Notes: generated by a model not told the origin, from the sequence alone. A stretch of 64,000 bases of DNA from Paenibacillus aceti (GCF_003614185.1 NZ_KZ987724.1:4284533-4348532); one strand, 5' to 3'. Counted from the stretch's first letter, positions 8,927-18,386 are shown. Made by a program: numbers and translations.

Positions 8927-9682
8927 ATGAGAAATGTAGAAATTCATGAGTCTGAGCGAGTGGACGATCTGCTCACCCATGAGCTGCGGATTATCCAGAG
9001 CGAACAAGTATTCAGTTTTTCCATGGATGCGGTTCTGCTGGCGAAATTCGCGAATATTCCGAAATACGGTAAAATATTGGATCTATGCACCGGTAACGGG
9101 GTCATCCCCCTTCTGTTGTCGACTCGGACGCAGGCGCAGATCGACGGTATCGAGATTCAACCCCGGCTGGCTGATATGGCTCAGCGCAGTGTGGACATGA
9201 ACGGGCTGAGCAACCGAATTAACATTATAGAAGGGGATTTGCGCGAACTGGCCAAGACCGGCGGGAACGGCGTATATGACGCGATCACCGTGAATCCGCC
9301 TTATATGCCGCTAACGGGCGGGGATTTGAAGCTGAACGAGCATCAGCGTATCGCCCGGCATGAGATTCATGGCACACTCGAGGATATTGCGGCGGCGGCG
9401 ATGCGGCTGGTCAGGCCCGGAGGCAAAGTATCGATGGTTCATAAGCCGCAGCGTCTAGGAGAGATTATAACCCTGCTTAGAGAATATCGGATGGAGCCTA
9501 AGGTCATCCGGTTTGTCCATCCTAGAGCGGGCTCAGAGGCCAATATGGTGCTGATTGAGGCGCATCGGGACGGCAGGCCGGATGTGAAGATATTACCTCC
9601 ACTTGTCGTATATGAGGAGAACGGGGAATACTGTCAAGAAGTGATGGAAATTTACTATGGATCGGAAGAGGAGAAGGCATGA
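8927..9682 (+). CDS. YabB/TrmN6-like SAM-dependent methyltransferase
   Basis: This Rossmann-fold N6-adenine methyltransferase has the SAM motif ILDLCTGNGVIPLLL and the catalytic NPPYMP, and opens with ERVDDLL...IQSEQVFSFSMDAVLLA. The family modifies A37 of a tRNA (TrmN6); here tRNA is a family-level inference. I chose ATG 8927 (251 aa) because it matches usual family length. An in-frame ATG at 8870 would add 19 residues, and neither start has a strong ribosome binding site. It occupies the yabB slot, and its stop overlaps the rsmI start by 4 bp. The small GIY-YIG gene yazA, usual here in B. subtilis, is absent. Confidence 0.88.
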   Translation: MRNVEIHESERVDDLLTHELRIIQSEQVFSFSMDAVLLAKFANIPKYGKILDLCTGNGVIPLLLSTRTQAQIDGIEIQPRLADMAQRSVDMNGLSNRINIIEGDLRELAKTGGNGVYDAITVNPPYMPLTGGDLKLNEHQRIARHEIHGTLEDIAAAAMRLVRPGGKVSMVHKPQRLGEIITLLREYRMEPKVIRFVHPRAGSEANMVLIEAHRDGRPDVKILPPLVVYEENGEYCQEVMEIYYGSEEEKA

Positions 9683-10569
9683 GTATAAGCGTACAGAGAA
9701 GTTTTGAGGACCATATAGAAGCAGGGAATCCAGGTAAGTTATTCCTCGTCGCTACGCCGATCGGCAATTTGGAGGATATGACGTATCGGGCAGTACGAAC
9801 CCTGCAAGAGGTGGATATTATCGCCGCAGAGGATACACGGCAGACGCGCAAGCTGCTGAGCCATTTTGAGATATCCCCAGGCAAACTGCTAAGTTATCAT
9901 GAACATAATAAAGCGGCAAGTGGACCAGAATTAGTACGTCTTATAATAGAGGGAAAAAATTTGGCCCTGGTCAGCGATGCAGGTCTGCCTGCGATTTCAG
10001 ATCCAGGTAGTGATCTAGTTAAGCTGGCGCTGGAGGCGGGGATATCCGTCATTCCGGTTCCAGGCGCGAATGCCGCTCTATCGGCTTTGATCGTATCAGG
10101 CTTGCCCACCGATAGATTCACCTTCCTTGGCTTCCTGCCAAGGGATCATAAAGATCGGGACAAGCTGCTGAGCTTGCTATTGGATGAACAGGGGACCTTG
10201 TTGCTCTACGAGTCGCCTCATCGCTTAGTGAAGTCACTTGAAGCGCTGCTAAGTGCTTGGGGGGATAGACATATCGTCTTGGCCCGAGAACTGACGAAGC
10301 GTTACGAAGAGATGGTGCGCGGGACATTAAGCGAATGTCTGGAATGGCTTCAGGAGCATCCACCGCTTGGCGAGTATTGTATTGTCGTCTCTGGTGCTCA
10401 TCCGGAGGAAGTGAAGGAACGAAGGGATGCCTGGTGGCAAGAACTTACTGTCGAGGAGCATGTACGTCATTATGAGGAGCAAGAACAGCTGACTAGAAAA
10501 GAAGCGATGAAAAAAGCGGCAGGAGATCGGGGAGTCTCCAAACGGGATATTTATAAGGATTTACTATAA
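9679..10569 (+). CDS. rsmI: 16S rRNA (cytidine-1402 2'-O)-methyltransferase
   Basis: The 296-aa protein is a tetrapyrrole-methylase-fold enzyme that 2'-O-methylates C1402 at the ribosomal P site. Motifs include LFLVATPIGNLEDMTYRA, IIAAEDTRQTRKLLSHF, ALVSDAGLPAISDPG, PVPGANAALSALIVSGLP and FLGFLPR. The C-terminal helical extension (KEAMKKAAGDRGVSKRDIY) is normal for RsmI. ATG overlaps the end of the yabB-like gene (ATGA), so the two are translationally coupled. Confidence 0.95.
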   Translation: MSISVQRSFEDHIEAGNPGKLFLVATPIGNLEDMTYRAVRTLQEVDIIAAEDTRQTRKLLSHFEISPGKLLSYHEHNKAASGPELVRLIIEGKNLALVSDAGLPAISDPGSDLVKLALEAGISVIPVPGANAALSALIVSGLPTDRFTFLGFLPRDHKDRDKLLSLLLDEQGTLLLYESPHRLVKSLEALLSAWGDRHIVLARELTKRYEEMVRGTLSECLEWLQEHPPLGEYCIVVSGAHPEEVKERRDAWWQELTVEEHVRHYEEQEQLTRKEAMKKAAGDRGVSKRDIYKDLL

Positions 10570-10604
10570 ATTAATAAAAAACCCATATTTTGTATTCCGG
10601 GGTC

Positions 10605-10626
10605 AAAAAAGGGGCCTTCGAAGGCC
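10605..10626 (-). terminator. Likely terminator of abrB
   Basis: A GGCCTTCGAAGGCC palindrome (10613-10626) is followed on the minus strand by CCTTTTTT. It lies 80 bp past the abrB stop. The stem is only about 5 bp, so the call is moderate. Confidence 0.5.
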
Positions 10627-10709
10627 GGGTTCAAGCCTGGAAGGCGCCAAGGAGATATGAAAAAGGTTAGAATTAACATATTCAGTAAATCTATTATATA
10701 CTATTTTTA

Positions 10710-10964
10710 TTAATTTGTCACAGGGGTAGGCAATTCACTTAAACATTCATGGCAAACAATTTTTCCCTTGAAGTAAGTTACGTTCTCGGCGTTGCCACAG
10801 AAGATACAAGCTGGCTCGTATTTCTTAAGCATGATCCGTTCTCCGTCAACGTAAATTTCAAGAGCGTCCTTCTCACCGATACCAAGAGTACGGCGTAATT
10901 CGATCGGAATTACAACACGTCCTAATTCGTCTACTTTTCTAACAATACCTGTTGATTTCATCAT
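10710..10964 (-). CDS. abrB: Transition-state regulator AbrB with a cysteine-rich C-terminus
   Basis: The 84-aa protein begins with an almost canonical AbrB swapped-hairpin DNA-binding domain (STGIVRKVDELGRVVIPIEL, then RRTLGIGEKDALEIYVD). It represses stationary-phase genes until Spo0A shuts it off. The C-terminal half differs from B. subtilis AbrB: it carries CIFC (C53, C56) and CHEC (C71, C74), resembling a small zinc ribbon instead of the usual oligomerisation domain. The start may be either of two adjacent ATG codons (10964 or 10961). It is transcribed opposite to its neighbours from a promoter at 11038-11066. Confidence 0.92.
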   Translation of the reverse strand: MMKSTGIVRKVDELGRVVIPIELRRTLGIGEKDALEIYVDGERIMLKKYEPACIFCGNAENVTYFKGKIVCHECLSELPTPVTN

Positions 10965-11007
10965 AACTGATAGTAGCCCCTCTCGCTATAGTTTAAAAGT
11001 GTCATTA

Positions 11008-11066
11008 TTCGACAAACTTCTATCTTTTATGATATTTATGATACCAACCATTGCCAGAATAGTCAA
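11008..11066 (-). promoter_or_regulatory. abrB promoter with downstream Spo0A box
   Basis: Read on the minus strand, TTGACT (11061-11066), a 17-bp spacer and TATCAT (11038-11043) form a sigma-A promoter. A perfect Spo0A box, TGTCGAA (11008-11014), lies about 17-23 bp downstream of the expected start site. B. subtilis Spo0A represses abrB from boxes in the same place. Confidence 0.75.
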
Positions 11067-11180
11067 CCTATTTATGGTAGAGTTCAGTTTTATTTCTATT
11101 TTTTTGGGTTTAAAAGCATAAATCATCCTTTAATTACAGGAGGTTAGGGCCATTTTACCTAGAAAAAACGAATTATATCA

Positions 11181-11244
11181 TTCGACAATTTGGAAGACGT
11201 AGATTCAACACTATTAGACAAAATTCGACAAAACTAGTCGACAA
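11181..11244. promoter_or_regulatory. Cluster of Spo0A-type boxes upstream of the HD-domain gene
   Basis: TTCGACA, the reverse complement of the Spo0A box TGTCGAA, occurs at 11181-11187 and 11224-11230. A near match, GTCGACA, lies at about 11237-11243. They lie between divergent abrB and the HD gene, 70-130 bp before the HD start. This is the densest box cluster in the window. I could not place a clear -10/-35 pair for the HD gene. Confidence 0.5.
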
Positions 11245-11311
11245 CAGCGTCTTTTTCGCCAAAATTTCCTTATTGGATAAGCTAAAAAAATGGATCAAGG
11301 AGGGATTTACC

Positions 11312-12601
11312 ATGTATCGTCAGCTTCGTGAAGAGAAAGTATTCAAGGACCCGGTTCACAATTATGTTCATGTTCAGGATGAAATTATTTGGTCACTTAT
11401 CAATACTTCTGAATTTCAGCGTTTACGCCGGATTCGTCAGCTTGGCACCTCCTATTTAACATTTCATGGCGCCGAGCATAGCCGATTCTCCCACTCTTTA
11501 GGAGTTTATGAGATTACCCGACGAATTATTTCTAAATTTGAGCGGGCAAAGTACGAGGACTGGCCGAAGGAAGAAGGGACGGTAGCCCTATGTGCTGCAT
11601 TATTGCATGATTTGGGACATGGCCCATTCTCTCATTCTGTTGAGCAGGCTTTTCAGATGCATCATGAGGATTGGACCTGCCGGATTCTGCTCGGCGATAC
11701 AGAGGTCAGATCGGTATTGCGCCGGATGGGTGATGATTTTCCGGAGAAAGTAGCAGCGGTTATCCGCAAGGATTATGAGCATCCGATCGTCGTCAACCTC
11801 GTCTCCAGCCCGCTTGATGCGGACCGGATGGATTATCTCTTGCGCGATGCTTATTTTACCGGTGTCAATTATGGTACGATCGACATGGACCGCATCGTGC
11901 GGATGCTTAGACCGTATAAAGGGAGAATTGTCGTCAAGGACTCAGGCATGCATGCCGTAGAGGATTATTTAATGTCAAGGTATCAGATGTACTGGCAGGT
12001 CTATTTCCATCCAGTGACGCGCAGCTCGGAGATTATATTGCGCCAGATCTTTAGAAGGGCGAAGGAGCTATATGAACAGGACTACCCATTTAAGTTCCTG
12101 CCGGAGCCTCTCCCGTCCTTATTTGATCGCAGCCTCACGGTGCAGGAGTATCTGCAATTGGATGAAGCGTTAGTCCAGACAGCCTTTATGCAATGGAGGA
12201 AGGAAACGGACGAGCTGCTGGGTGAGCTATGCTCTCGCTTCATAGATCGTAAGCTGTATAAGTATGTAGAGATGGGTACTCTCGATAAAGAGACTATAGA
12301 AGAGATCCGATTTGCCTTCGCTGAAGTGGGGCTGGATCCAGAATATGATTTGGAAATTGATTTTCCAACCGATCTGCCGTATGATGTGTTTCGTCCGGAC
12401 GGAGAGGGGCGGGAGAAGCAAATTCTGCTTCTGGACCGACAGGAACGCTTGCGCGAAATTTCCGAAGTATCGGATATCGTCAGATCGATCAGCGGTCTAC
12501 AGCGCGGCAAAATTCACTTATACTTTCCAGACAAGAAGGTTCGTTCTATAATCGACAGGCTTCCGCATGAAATTGCAGAAATTTTTGCAGAACAGCATTA
12601 G
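11312..12601 (+). CDS. HD-domain phosphohydrolase (YwfO-type)
   Basis: The 429-aa protein has the HD superfamily metal motif in ALLHDLGHGPFSHS and an earlier conserved AEHSRFSHSLGV. It resembles the dGTPase/SAMHD1-like group (KVFKDPVHNYVHV at the start, LDADRMDYLLRDAYFTG in the middle), which hydrolyses nucleotides. The substrate is not predictable here. ATG 11312 is chosen over an upstream TTG at 11273 because AAGGAGGG lies 7 nt before it. It occupies the site between abrB and tatD where metS (methionyl-tRNA synthetase) lies in B. subtilis, and has Spo0A-like boxes upstream. Confidence 0.85.
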   Translation: MYRQLREEKVFKDPVHNYVHVQDEIIWSLINTSEFQRLRRIRQLGTSYLTFHGAEHSRFSHSLGVYEITRRIISKFERAKYEDWPKEEGTVALCAALLHDLGHGPFSHSVEQAFQMHHEDWTCRILLGDTEVRSVLRRMGDDFPEKVAAVIRKDYEHPIVVNLVSSPLDADRMDYLLRDAYFTGVNYGTIDMDRIVRMLRPYKGRIVVKDSGMHAVEDYLMSRYQMYWQVYFHPVTRSSEIILRQIFRRAKELYEQDYPFKFLPEPLPSLFDRSLTVQEYLQLDEALVQTAFMQWRKETDELLGELCSRFIDRKLYKYVEMGTLDKETIEEIRFAFAEVGLDPEYDLEIDFPTDLPYDVFRPDGEGREKQILLLDRQERLREISEVSDIVRSISGLQRGKIHLYFPDKKVRSIIDRLPHEIAEIFAEQH

Positions 12602-12683
12602 ATTTCAACGGTAAATTTCTACTTTCCTTTCATCCGGCTGCCTTGATCTGGATAATTATTAGTTACAGGAGGCGCAATGAACA

Positions 12684-13454
12684 TTGATGCTTATTGATAC
12701 ACATACCCATTTGGATGCTCCGCAGTTTGACGAAGATCGCGAAGAAGTCATTCAGCGGGCGCTGGAGCAGGGCGTTACACGCATGATCAACATCGGCTTT
12801 AACCGGGAGACGATTCCGACGACGATGGAATTGGCGGAGAAATATGATTTTATCTACGCAGCGGTAGGCTGGCATCCGCAGGATGCGATCACTATGCAGG
12901 ATGGAGACCTCGACTGGATTGCCGAGTTATGCAAGCATGAGAAGGTCGTTGCCATCGGTGAAATCGGACTGGACTACTATTGGGATACCTCACCAAAGGA
13001 CGTGCAGCATAAGGTTCTGCGTGAACAAATTGGACTTGCCAGAAGCCTGGGGATGCCGATTTCCATTCATAATCGCGATGCGCATGAAGATATTGTACGA
13101 ATTCTGCGGGAAGAGAAGGCCAGTGAAGTGGGTGGTGTCATGCATTCCTTCTCAGGTAGCTGGGAAATTGCCAAAATGTGTCTAGATATGGGATTTCATT
13201 TGTCGTTTGGCGGCCCGATTACTTTCAAGAATGCCAAGCAGCCGAAGGAAGTCATTGCCAAGGTCCCGCTGGACCGTTTATTGATCGAGACAGACTCCCC
13301 ATATTTAACTCCACATCCACATCGAGGGAAGAGAAATGAGTCCGGTCATGTTAGGTTGGTTGCCGAGGCAGCAGCGGAATTAAAAGGAATTTCTTTGGAA
13401 GAAATAGCCAGCATAACGACCCGAAATGCAATGGAACGATTTGGCATTCGCTGA
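12684..13454 (+). CDS. tatD: TatD family metal-dependent hydrolase
   Basis: The 256-aa TIM-barrel DNase/hydrolase of the TatD/YabD family has metal-binding motifs that can all be seen: DTHTHLD at the N-terminus, GEIGLDYYWD, MHSFSG, and ETDSPYLTPHPHRGKRN near the C-terminus. AAVGWHPQDA is also conserved. The first in-frame codons are TTG 12684 and ATG 12687; AGGAGG at 12667-12672 is 11 or 14 nt away, so the start is uncertain by one codon. It keeps the yabD position ahead of the yabE-rnmV-rsmA set. Confidence 0.92.
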   Translation: MMLIDTHTHLDAPQFDEDREEVIQRALEQGVTRMINIGFNRETIPTTMELAEKYDFIYAAVGWHPQDAITMQDGDLDWIAELCKHEKVVAIGEIGLDYYWDTSPKDVQHKVLREQIGLARSLGMPISIHNRDAHEDIVRILREEKASEVGGVMHSFSGSWEIAKMCLDMGFHLSFGGPITFKNAKQPKEVIAKVPLDRLLIETDSPYLTPHPHRGKRNESGHVRLVAEAAAELKGISLEEIASITTRNAMERFGIR

Positions 13455-13576
13455 ATTCTTGAGGAAAAGCGATGAAAAAATGAGTAATCGAGAAAGATTA
13501 ATGGATTTTAACAATTAAAAGTCCGTTTATTACATTTTTTTAACCAATTATTAAAATAAACGTTGTTGATTCGTCC

Positions 13577-13606
13577 TTTACAACATGCATCGAAACAAGA
13601 TAGAAT
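13577..13606 (+). promoter_or_regulatory. Candidate sigma-A promoter for the riboswitch transcript
   Basis: TTTACA (13577-13582), an 18-bp spacer and TAGAAT (13601-13606) lie about 65 bp before the riboswitch core. Confidence 0.5.
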
Positions 13607-13671
13607 TTCTTCAGTAATCGATTTGGTGCTATCTTAATTTTTAAGATTCGCCTCGATTGCCGAAGTTCCAT

Positions 13672-13885
13672 AAACCAGTCTCGCTGAATCTCCGAGTATG
13701 GAGAACGGGGGAACCGATTGCGACAAACTACCAAAGTGAACACGGATTTCAATGTCGCGAAGGATTTCTTTGTAAGGGTCTATGGGGTGAATTCGAGGTC
13801 ATTGCGCCATGAGCGAATGAACTGAGAAAGGGCGACTCTCTACGTCCTAACCCGACAGCTAACCTCGTAGGCGTATCCAGAGAGG
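13672..13885 (+). promoter_or_regulatory. Cyclic di-AMP riboswitch (ydaO/yuaA type)
   Basis: The sequence carries the hallmarks of the ydaO class: CGCTGAATC near the 5' end, a hairpin then GGGGGAACC, GGGGTGAATTC in the middle, AAGGGCGAC, and the diagnostic 3' block CCGACAGCTAACCTCGTAGG closing with GCG. An extra stem, CGACA/TGTCG (about 13721-13756), is inserted as in B. subtilis versions. The class is an OFF switch that senses c-di-AMP, and a terminator follows at 13924. The downstream gene is a cell-wall (3D/G5) protein, a common ydaO target. Boundaries are approximate. Confidence 0.9.
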
Positions 13886-13923
13886 CAACAACTCGTGCAT
13901 CTATACATCATCGATTTAGTCCG

Positions 13924-13975
13924 GAAGCCACGAATAGAGTTCCTCTGACTCTTTCTTTAGGCTTCTTTTGTTTTG
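13924..13975 (+). terminator. Riboswitch expression-platform terminator
   Basis: GAAGCC (13924-13929) pairs with GGCTTC (13960-13965), with an inner AGAGT/ACTCT stem, followed by TTTTGTTTTG. It lies about 40 nt past the aptamer, as expected for ligand-induced termination. Confidence 0.8.
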
Positions 13976-14022
13976 AATAAACATACTAGGGTCATCATAC
14001 TGTTGTTTACAGGGGGTGACCA

Positions 14023-14088
14023 ATGCCGAGAGGACTGGGACAGGAATGCGAAATGCGCTTAATGGCATTTCGTAAAAACGATCTGTAG
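14023..14088 (+). CDS. Possible 21-codon leader peptide
   Basis: A short frame, ATG to TAG, lies between the riboswitch terminator and the yabE-like gene. It has a good ribosome binding site (AGGGGGTGA, 3-4 nt before CCA-ATG). The last third overlaps a hairpin, CGAAATGC (14049-14056) with GCATTTCG (14065-14072), that could couple its translation to downstream expression. The peptide has no recognisable motif. It may be a chance frame. Confidence 0.3.
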   Translation: MPRGLGQECEMRLMAFRKNDL

Positions 14089-14149
14089 TCACGTCAATTT
14101 CATGATATCTCGATCTAGACGGCGGGACTATGTAAGGAGGACGGAAGAT

Positions 14150-15286
14150 ATGGGATTTTTCCGTAACCAGGATACCCATGAATCACGCTCATCCAGCATG
14201 TCTTACGCAATGCGGTGGAAGCAAGAACATCTGCGTCAGGTTTTGCTAGTAGGAGTTCTGGCCATCGCGGTAATTACCATCATCCTGATTTGGTTTTACG
14301 CGCAGAATAGTAAAAAAATATATTTGGTTGTGGATGGCAAGACCGAATCCATTACAACCAGACATTCGCAAGTCGACAAGCTGTTGGATGAACAGTCCAT
14401 TGTGCTGCAGCCAGGTGATGAAGTATCCAAATCCCTGTCGAGCGCAATTAAGGACGGGGACCGGATTGAAGTCGTTCGGGCCGTTCCCGTCAGCATCAGC
14501 GCGGATGGCAGCAAGAAGCTGACCTTCACGACAAAGGCGAAGGTTCAAGACGCTATTCAAGAATTAGGCGTGGATGTAAGTCAGGAGGATAAAGTTTCTC
14601 CAGGCCTGAATCAGGCCATTACGGCTAACATGGTTATTAGTATCATTCGTGTCAAAAAACATAATGTACAGCAAAAAGAGACCGTACCATTCCAAGTCGT
14701 CAAGACGAGTGATGATAAATTGCCTAAGGGTGAAACAAAGGTCGTACAGCAAGGTAGCAAAGGCCTGGTCGTACACAATGTCGAAAAGGTGTATGAGGAT
14801 GGCAAATTCGTGTCTAAGCGTTGGCTAGGCAAGGAAGTCGTCAAGAAGGCGACTCCTAAAGTGATTGCCGTCGGCACGAAGCCGAAGACTGCTGTTATGT
14901 CCGCCAGTATTTCACGTTCCTCAAACGAGGTAAGCATTAGCGGATTGACTACGAAGAGCGGAGTCTCGTTCAAATATAAAAAGGTGCTCAAAAACGTAAC
15001 CCTGACTGCCTACTCTGCAGAGGAGGATGGAATTGGCACGAAGACAGCTTCCGGAACCCGCGTGAAAGAGGGGAGAACGATCGCTGTTGACAAGAGTGTA
15101 GTTCCGTTAGGTTGGTGGGTGTACATTGAAGGTGTCGGGTTCCGCAAAGCGGAGGATACCGGAGGTGCCATCAAGGGTAACAAGATGGATGTGTACTTTG
15201 ATTCGCTCAAAACAGCAAATAAATTCGGCCGCAAGAAGGGACGCACGGTTTATGTGATCGGCCCGAACAAGCCGGAGTTGAACTAA
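14150..15286 (+). CDS. yabE: DUF348/G5/3D-domain cell-wall protein (YabE/RpfB-like)
   Basis: The 378-aa protein has one N-terminal membrane anchor (about 33-50, LLVGVLAIAVITIILIWFY), two DUF348 ubiquitin-like repeats (KIYLVVDGKTESITT; KLTFTTKAKVQDAI), a G5-like segment (QKETVPFQVVKTSDDKLPKG), and a C-terminal 3D domain with the three aspartates in AEDTGGAIKGNKMDVYFDS. This layout is that of resuscitation-factor-like lytic transglycosylases such as YabE. I chose ATG 14150 because AAGGAGG is 9 nt upstream; the in-frame ATG 14102 lacks one. Expression is expected to be controlled by the upstream c-di-AMP riboswitch. Confidence 0.9.
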   Translation: MGFFRNQDTHESRSSSMSYAMRWKQEHLRQVLLVGVLAIAVITIILIWFYAQNSKKIYLVVDGKTESITTRHSQVDKLLDEQSIVLQPGDEVSKSLSSAIKDGDRIEVVRAVPVSISADGSKKLTFTTKAKVQDAIQELGVDVSQEDKVSPGLNQAITANMVISIIRVKKHNVQQKETVPFQVVKTSDDKLPKGETKVVQQGSKGLVVHNVEKVYEDGKFVSKRWLGKEVVKKATPKVIAVGTKPKTAVMSASISRSSNEVSISGLTTKSGVSFKYKKVLKNVTLTAYSAEEDGIGTKTASGTRVKEGRTIAVDKSVVPLGWWVYIEGVGFRKAEDTGGAIKGNKMDVYFDSLKTANKFGRKKGRTVYVIGPNKPELN

Positions 15287-15292
15287 GGGGAG

Positions 15293-15314
15293 TTCAAAAA
15301 GTAGACTTTTTGAA
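15293..15314. repeat. Perfect hairpin TTCAAAAAGT-AG-ACTTTTTGAA
   Basis: Two 10-nt arms flank a 2-nt loop, 7 bp after the yabE stop. There is no T-run, so it is not a standard terminator. It could protect the mRNA 3' end. Confidence 0.6.
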
Positions 15315-15350
15315 TAACCTCTATTAGGATGATGAATAAAGACAGTGGAT

Positions 15351-15381
15351 AAGAAGAGGATATATTCCTCTTCTTTTTGTT
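15351..15381 (+). terminator. Terminator before rnmV
   Basis: AAGAAGAGGA (15351-15360) pairs with TCCTCTTCTT (15366-15375), followed by TTTGTTTT. Confidence 0.8.
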
Positions 15382-15454
15382 TTAGCGGTTAGAGCGTATA
15401 ATTTTCAGGGATAAATGAGTGTTCAAAAACCTCTGTATAGAAGGGGAGACGTAT

Positions 15455-16904
<1,450 letters not shown>

Positions 16905-16943
16905 CCAATCCCTCTATTCGCCCATACGATGGGGGTAGAGGTG

Positions 16944-17846
16944 ATGGATTTGACGAAATTGGGAGACTTGGTCGTCCGCAAATCCTATGGAGGGGATGTT
17001 ACCTTCCGGGTCGAGAGGATTGAGCGGAGCGTGGCCATCATAAAGGGAACGGAATTTCGTCTGTTGGCGGATGCACCGCTGACGGATTTGCTTGAGGTAG
17101 ACCCGGGCTCACCTGGGGAGAAGACTGAGCGTGCGCGGATCAAGGCCACCGAATCGCTGCAGCGGCTGCGTCAGGATCGCCAGGAGCTGGCGGAACGCAA
17201 TCAGGTGGCGATACAGCAATGGTCTCCCGCAGCGCAGGAGCCGTCCTACTTCGAGGTGCCAGGCAAGGTGCTGCATCTGGACGGAGATGAGAGATACTTA
17301 CAGAAGAGCCTCGACCTGTATAAGAAGCTCAGAGTGCCGGCGGAGGGCTATTATGTGAACGAGTCAGCTATGGCTAATGTGCTATATCGGTTGCTGCCAA
17401 CCGTTAATCCGGATATTGTGGTGCTGACAGGGCATGATGGGGTATTGAAGAACCCACCTTCCAGAGACCTGTACAACTTGACCAACTACAAAAATTCCAA
17501 GCATTTCGTAGAGGCTGTTCGTATAGCGCGTGATTATGAACGTAATTTCGATACACTGACGGTCGTGGCCGGGGCTTGTCAGTCGCATTTTGAGGCCCTG
17601 CTACAGGCGGGAGCCAATTTTGCGAGTTCCCCTGCCCGGGTATTGATCCATGCCTTAGATCCCGTCTATATTGCGGCTAAGGCCTCGTTAACGTCGATCC
17701 GGGATACGATTCATATTACCGATGTGCTGAACCAGACGATTAGTGGCACCCAGGGAGTCGGAGGAATCGAGACGCGGGGGAGCTATCGAATTGGACTCCC
17801 AACGCTCAAAGATTTGTCTAAATTGAACGTCGTTCCGACCATGTAA
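16944..17846 (+). CDS. yabG: Sporulation-specific cysteine protease YabG
   Basis: The 300-aa product matches the YabG family, a sporulation protease that trims coat proteins so they can be cross-linked. The start region (LGDLVVRKSYGGDVTFRVER) and the conserved block ITGH-like VVLTGHDGVLKN...NYKNSKHFVEAVRIAR, then VVAGACQSHFEALLQAGANF with its cysteine, are typical. ATG 16944 is preferred over ATG 16929: GGGGG at 16931-16935 gives normal spacing, and family homology starts there. It sits between rsmA and veg, as in other spore formers. Confidence 0.93.
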   Translation: MDLTKLGDLVVRKSYGGDVTFRVERIERSVAIIKGTEFRLLADAPLTDLLEVDPGSPGEKTERARIKATESLQRLRQDRQELAERNQVAIQQWSPAAQEPSYFEVPGKVLHLDGDERYLQKSLDLYKKLRVPAEGYYVNESAMANVLYRLLPTVNPDIVVLTGHDGVLKNPPSRDLYNLTNYKNSKHFVEAVRIARDYERNFDTLTVVAGACQSHFEALLQAGANFASSPARVLIHALDPVYIAAKASLTSIRDTIHITDVLNQTISGTQGVGGIETRGSYRIGLPTLKDLSKLNVVPTM

Positions 17847-17864
17847 ATTACTCATTTTAAAAAG

Positions 17865-17952
17865 TGTCGAAAAAAAACCGTTGACAACATTTTTTTCATG
17901 CTGATATAATTATCTGTTTGATTTGACAATCGTGGCCTCCTTCATGTATAAT
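17865..17952 (+). promoter_or_regulatory. Tandem sigma-A promoters of veg, with a Spo0A-type box
   Basis: P1 is TTGACA (17881-17886), an 18-bp spacer and TATAAT (17905-17910). P2 is TTGACA (17923-17928), an 18-bp spacer and TATAAT (17947-17952). Both have full-consensus hexamers. A perfect TGTCGAA lies at 17865-17871, just upstream of P1. B. subtilis veg is also known for a very strong promoter. Confidence 0.88.
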
Positions 17953-17980
17953 GGACAAAGAAGGAAGGTGGTCACAGGCC

Positions 17981-18256
17981 ATGGCTAAAAATGCACTATC
18001 AGAAATTAAGAATAGTCTGGAAGCTCACGTTGGTCAGAAAATCATGCTACGGGCAAACGGAGGTCGCCGAAAGACCGTTGAACGTACTGGAGTGTTAGAG
18101 GAGACTTATCCTTCAGTCTTTATCGTTAAGCTTGACCAGGACCAACAAAGCTTCAAACGTGTGTCCTATAGTTATGCCGATATACTGACCGAATCCGTTG
18201 AAGTTATGATTTACAATGACGACAATGGAATGGGGCTTTCGTATATTAAACCGTGA
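17981..18256 (+). CDS. veg: Veg protein, biofilm-associated
   Basis: The 91-aa protein matches Veg ([20 protein letters not shown] start, [34 protein letters not shown]). In B. subtilis Veg stimulates biofilm formation, apparently by opposing the SinR repressor. ATG 17981 has AAGGAAGGTGG 9 nt upstream. An in-frame ATG at 17951 lies within the -10 box of the second promoter, so it cannot be the start. A terminator follows. Confidence 0.94.
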   Translation: MAKNALSEIKNSLEAHVGQKIMLRANGGRRKTVERTGVLEETYPSVFIVKLDQDQQSFKRVSYSYADILTESVEVMIYNDDNGMGLSYIKP

Positions 18257-18274
18257 ACATCATGACATGACAGC

Positions 18275-18312
18275 AAGCGATCTATCGCAGTTTCTGCGAA
18301 GGTCGCTTTTTT
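18275..18312 (+). terminator. Terminator after veg
   Basis: AGCGA (18276-18280) pairs with TCGCT (18303-18307) around an inner CGCAG/CTGCG stem, followed by TTTTTT. Confidence 0.8.
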
Positions 18313-18328
18313 CATGGATATAACCGAT

Positions 18329-18354
18329 AACGAAACAAGATATGGAGTTTCGTT
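18329..18354. repeat. AACGAAAC/GTTTCGTT palindromic element
   Basis: Eight-base arms (18329-18336, 18347-18354) surround a 10-nt loop, followed by AGATCGC. The same GTTTCGTTAGA core recurs near 374 and at 47200-47390. Confidence 0.6.
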
Positions 18355-18386
18355 AGATCGCCGTGGCTGTAATTCCTCTGCAAATC

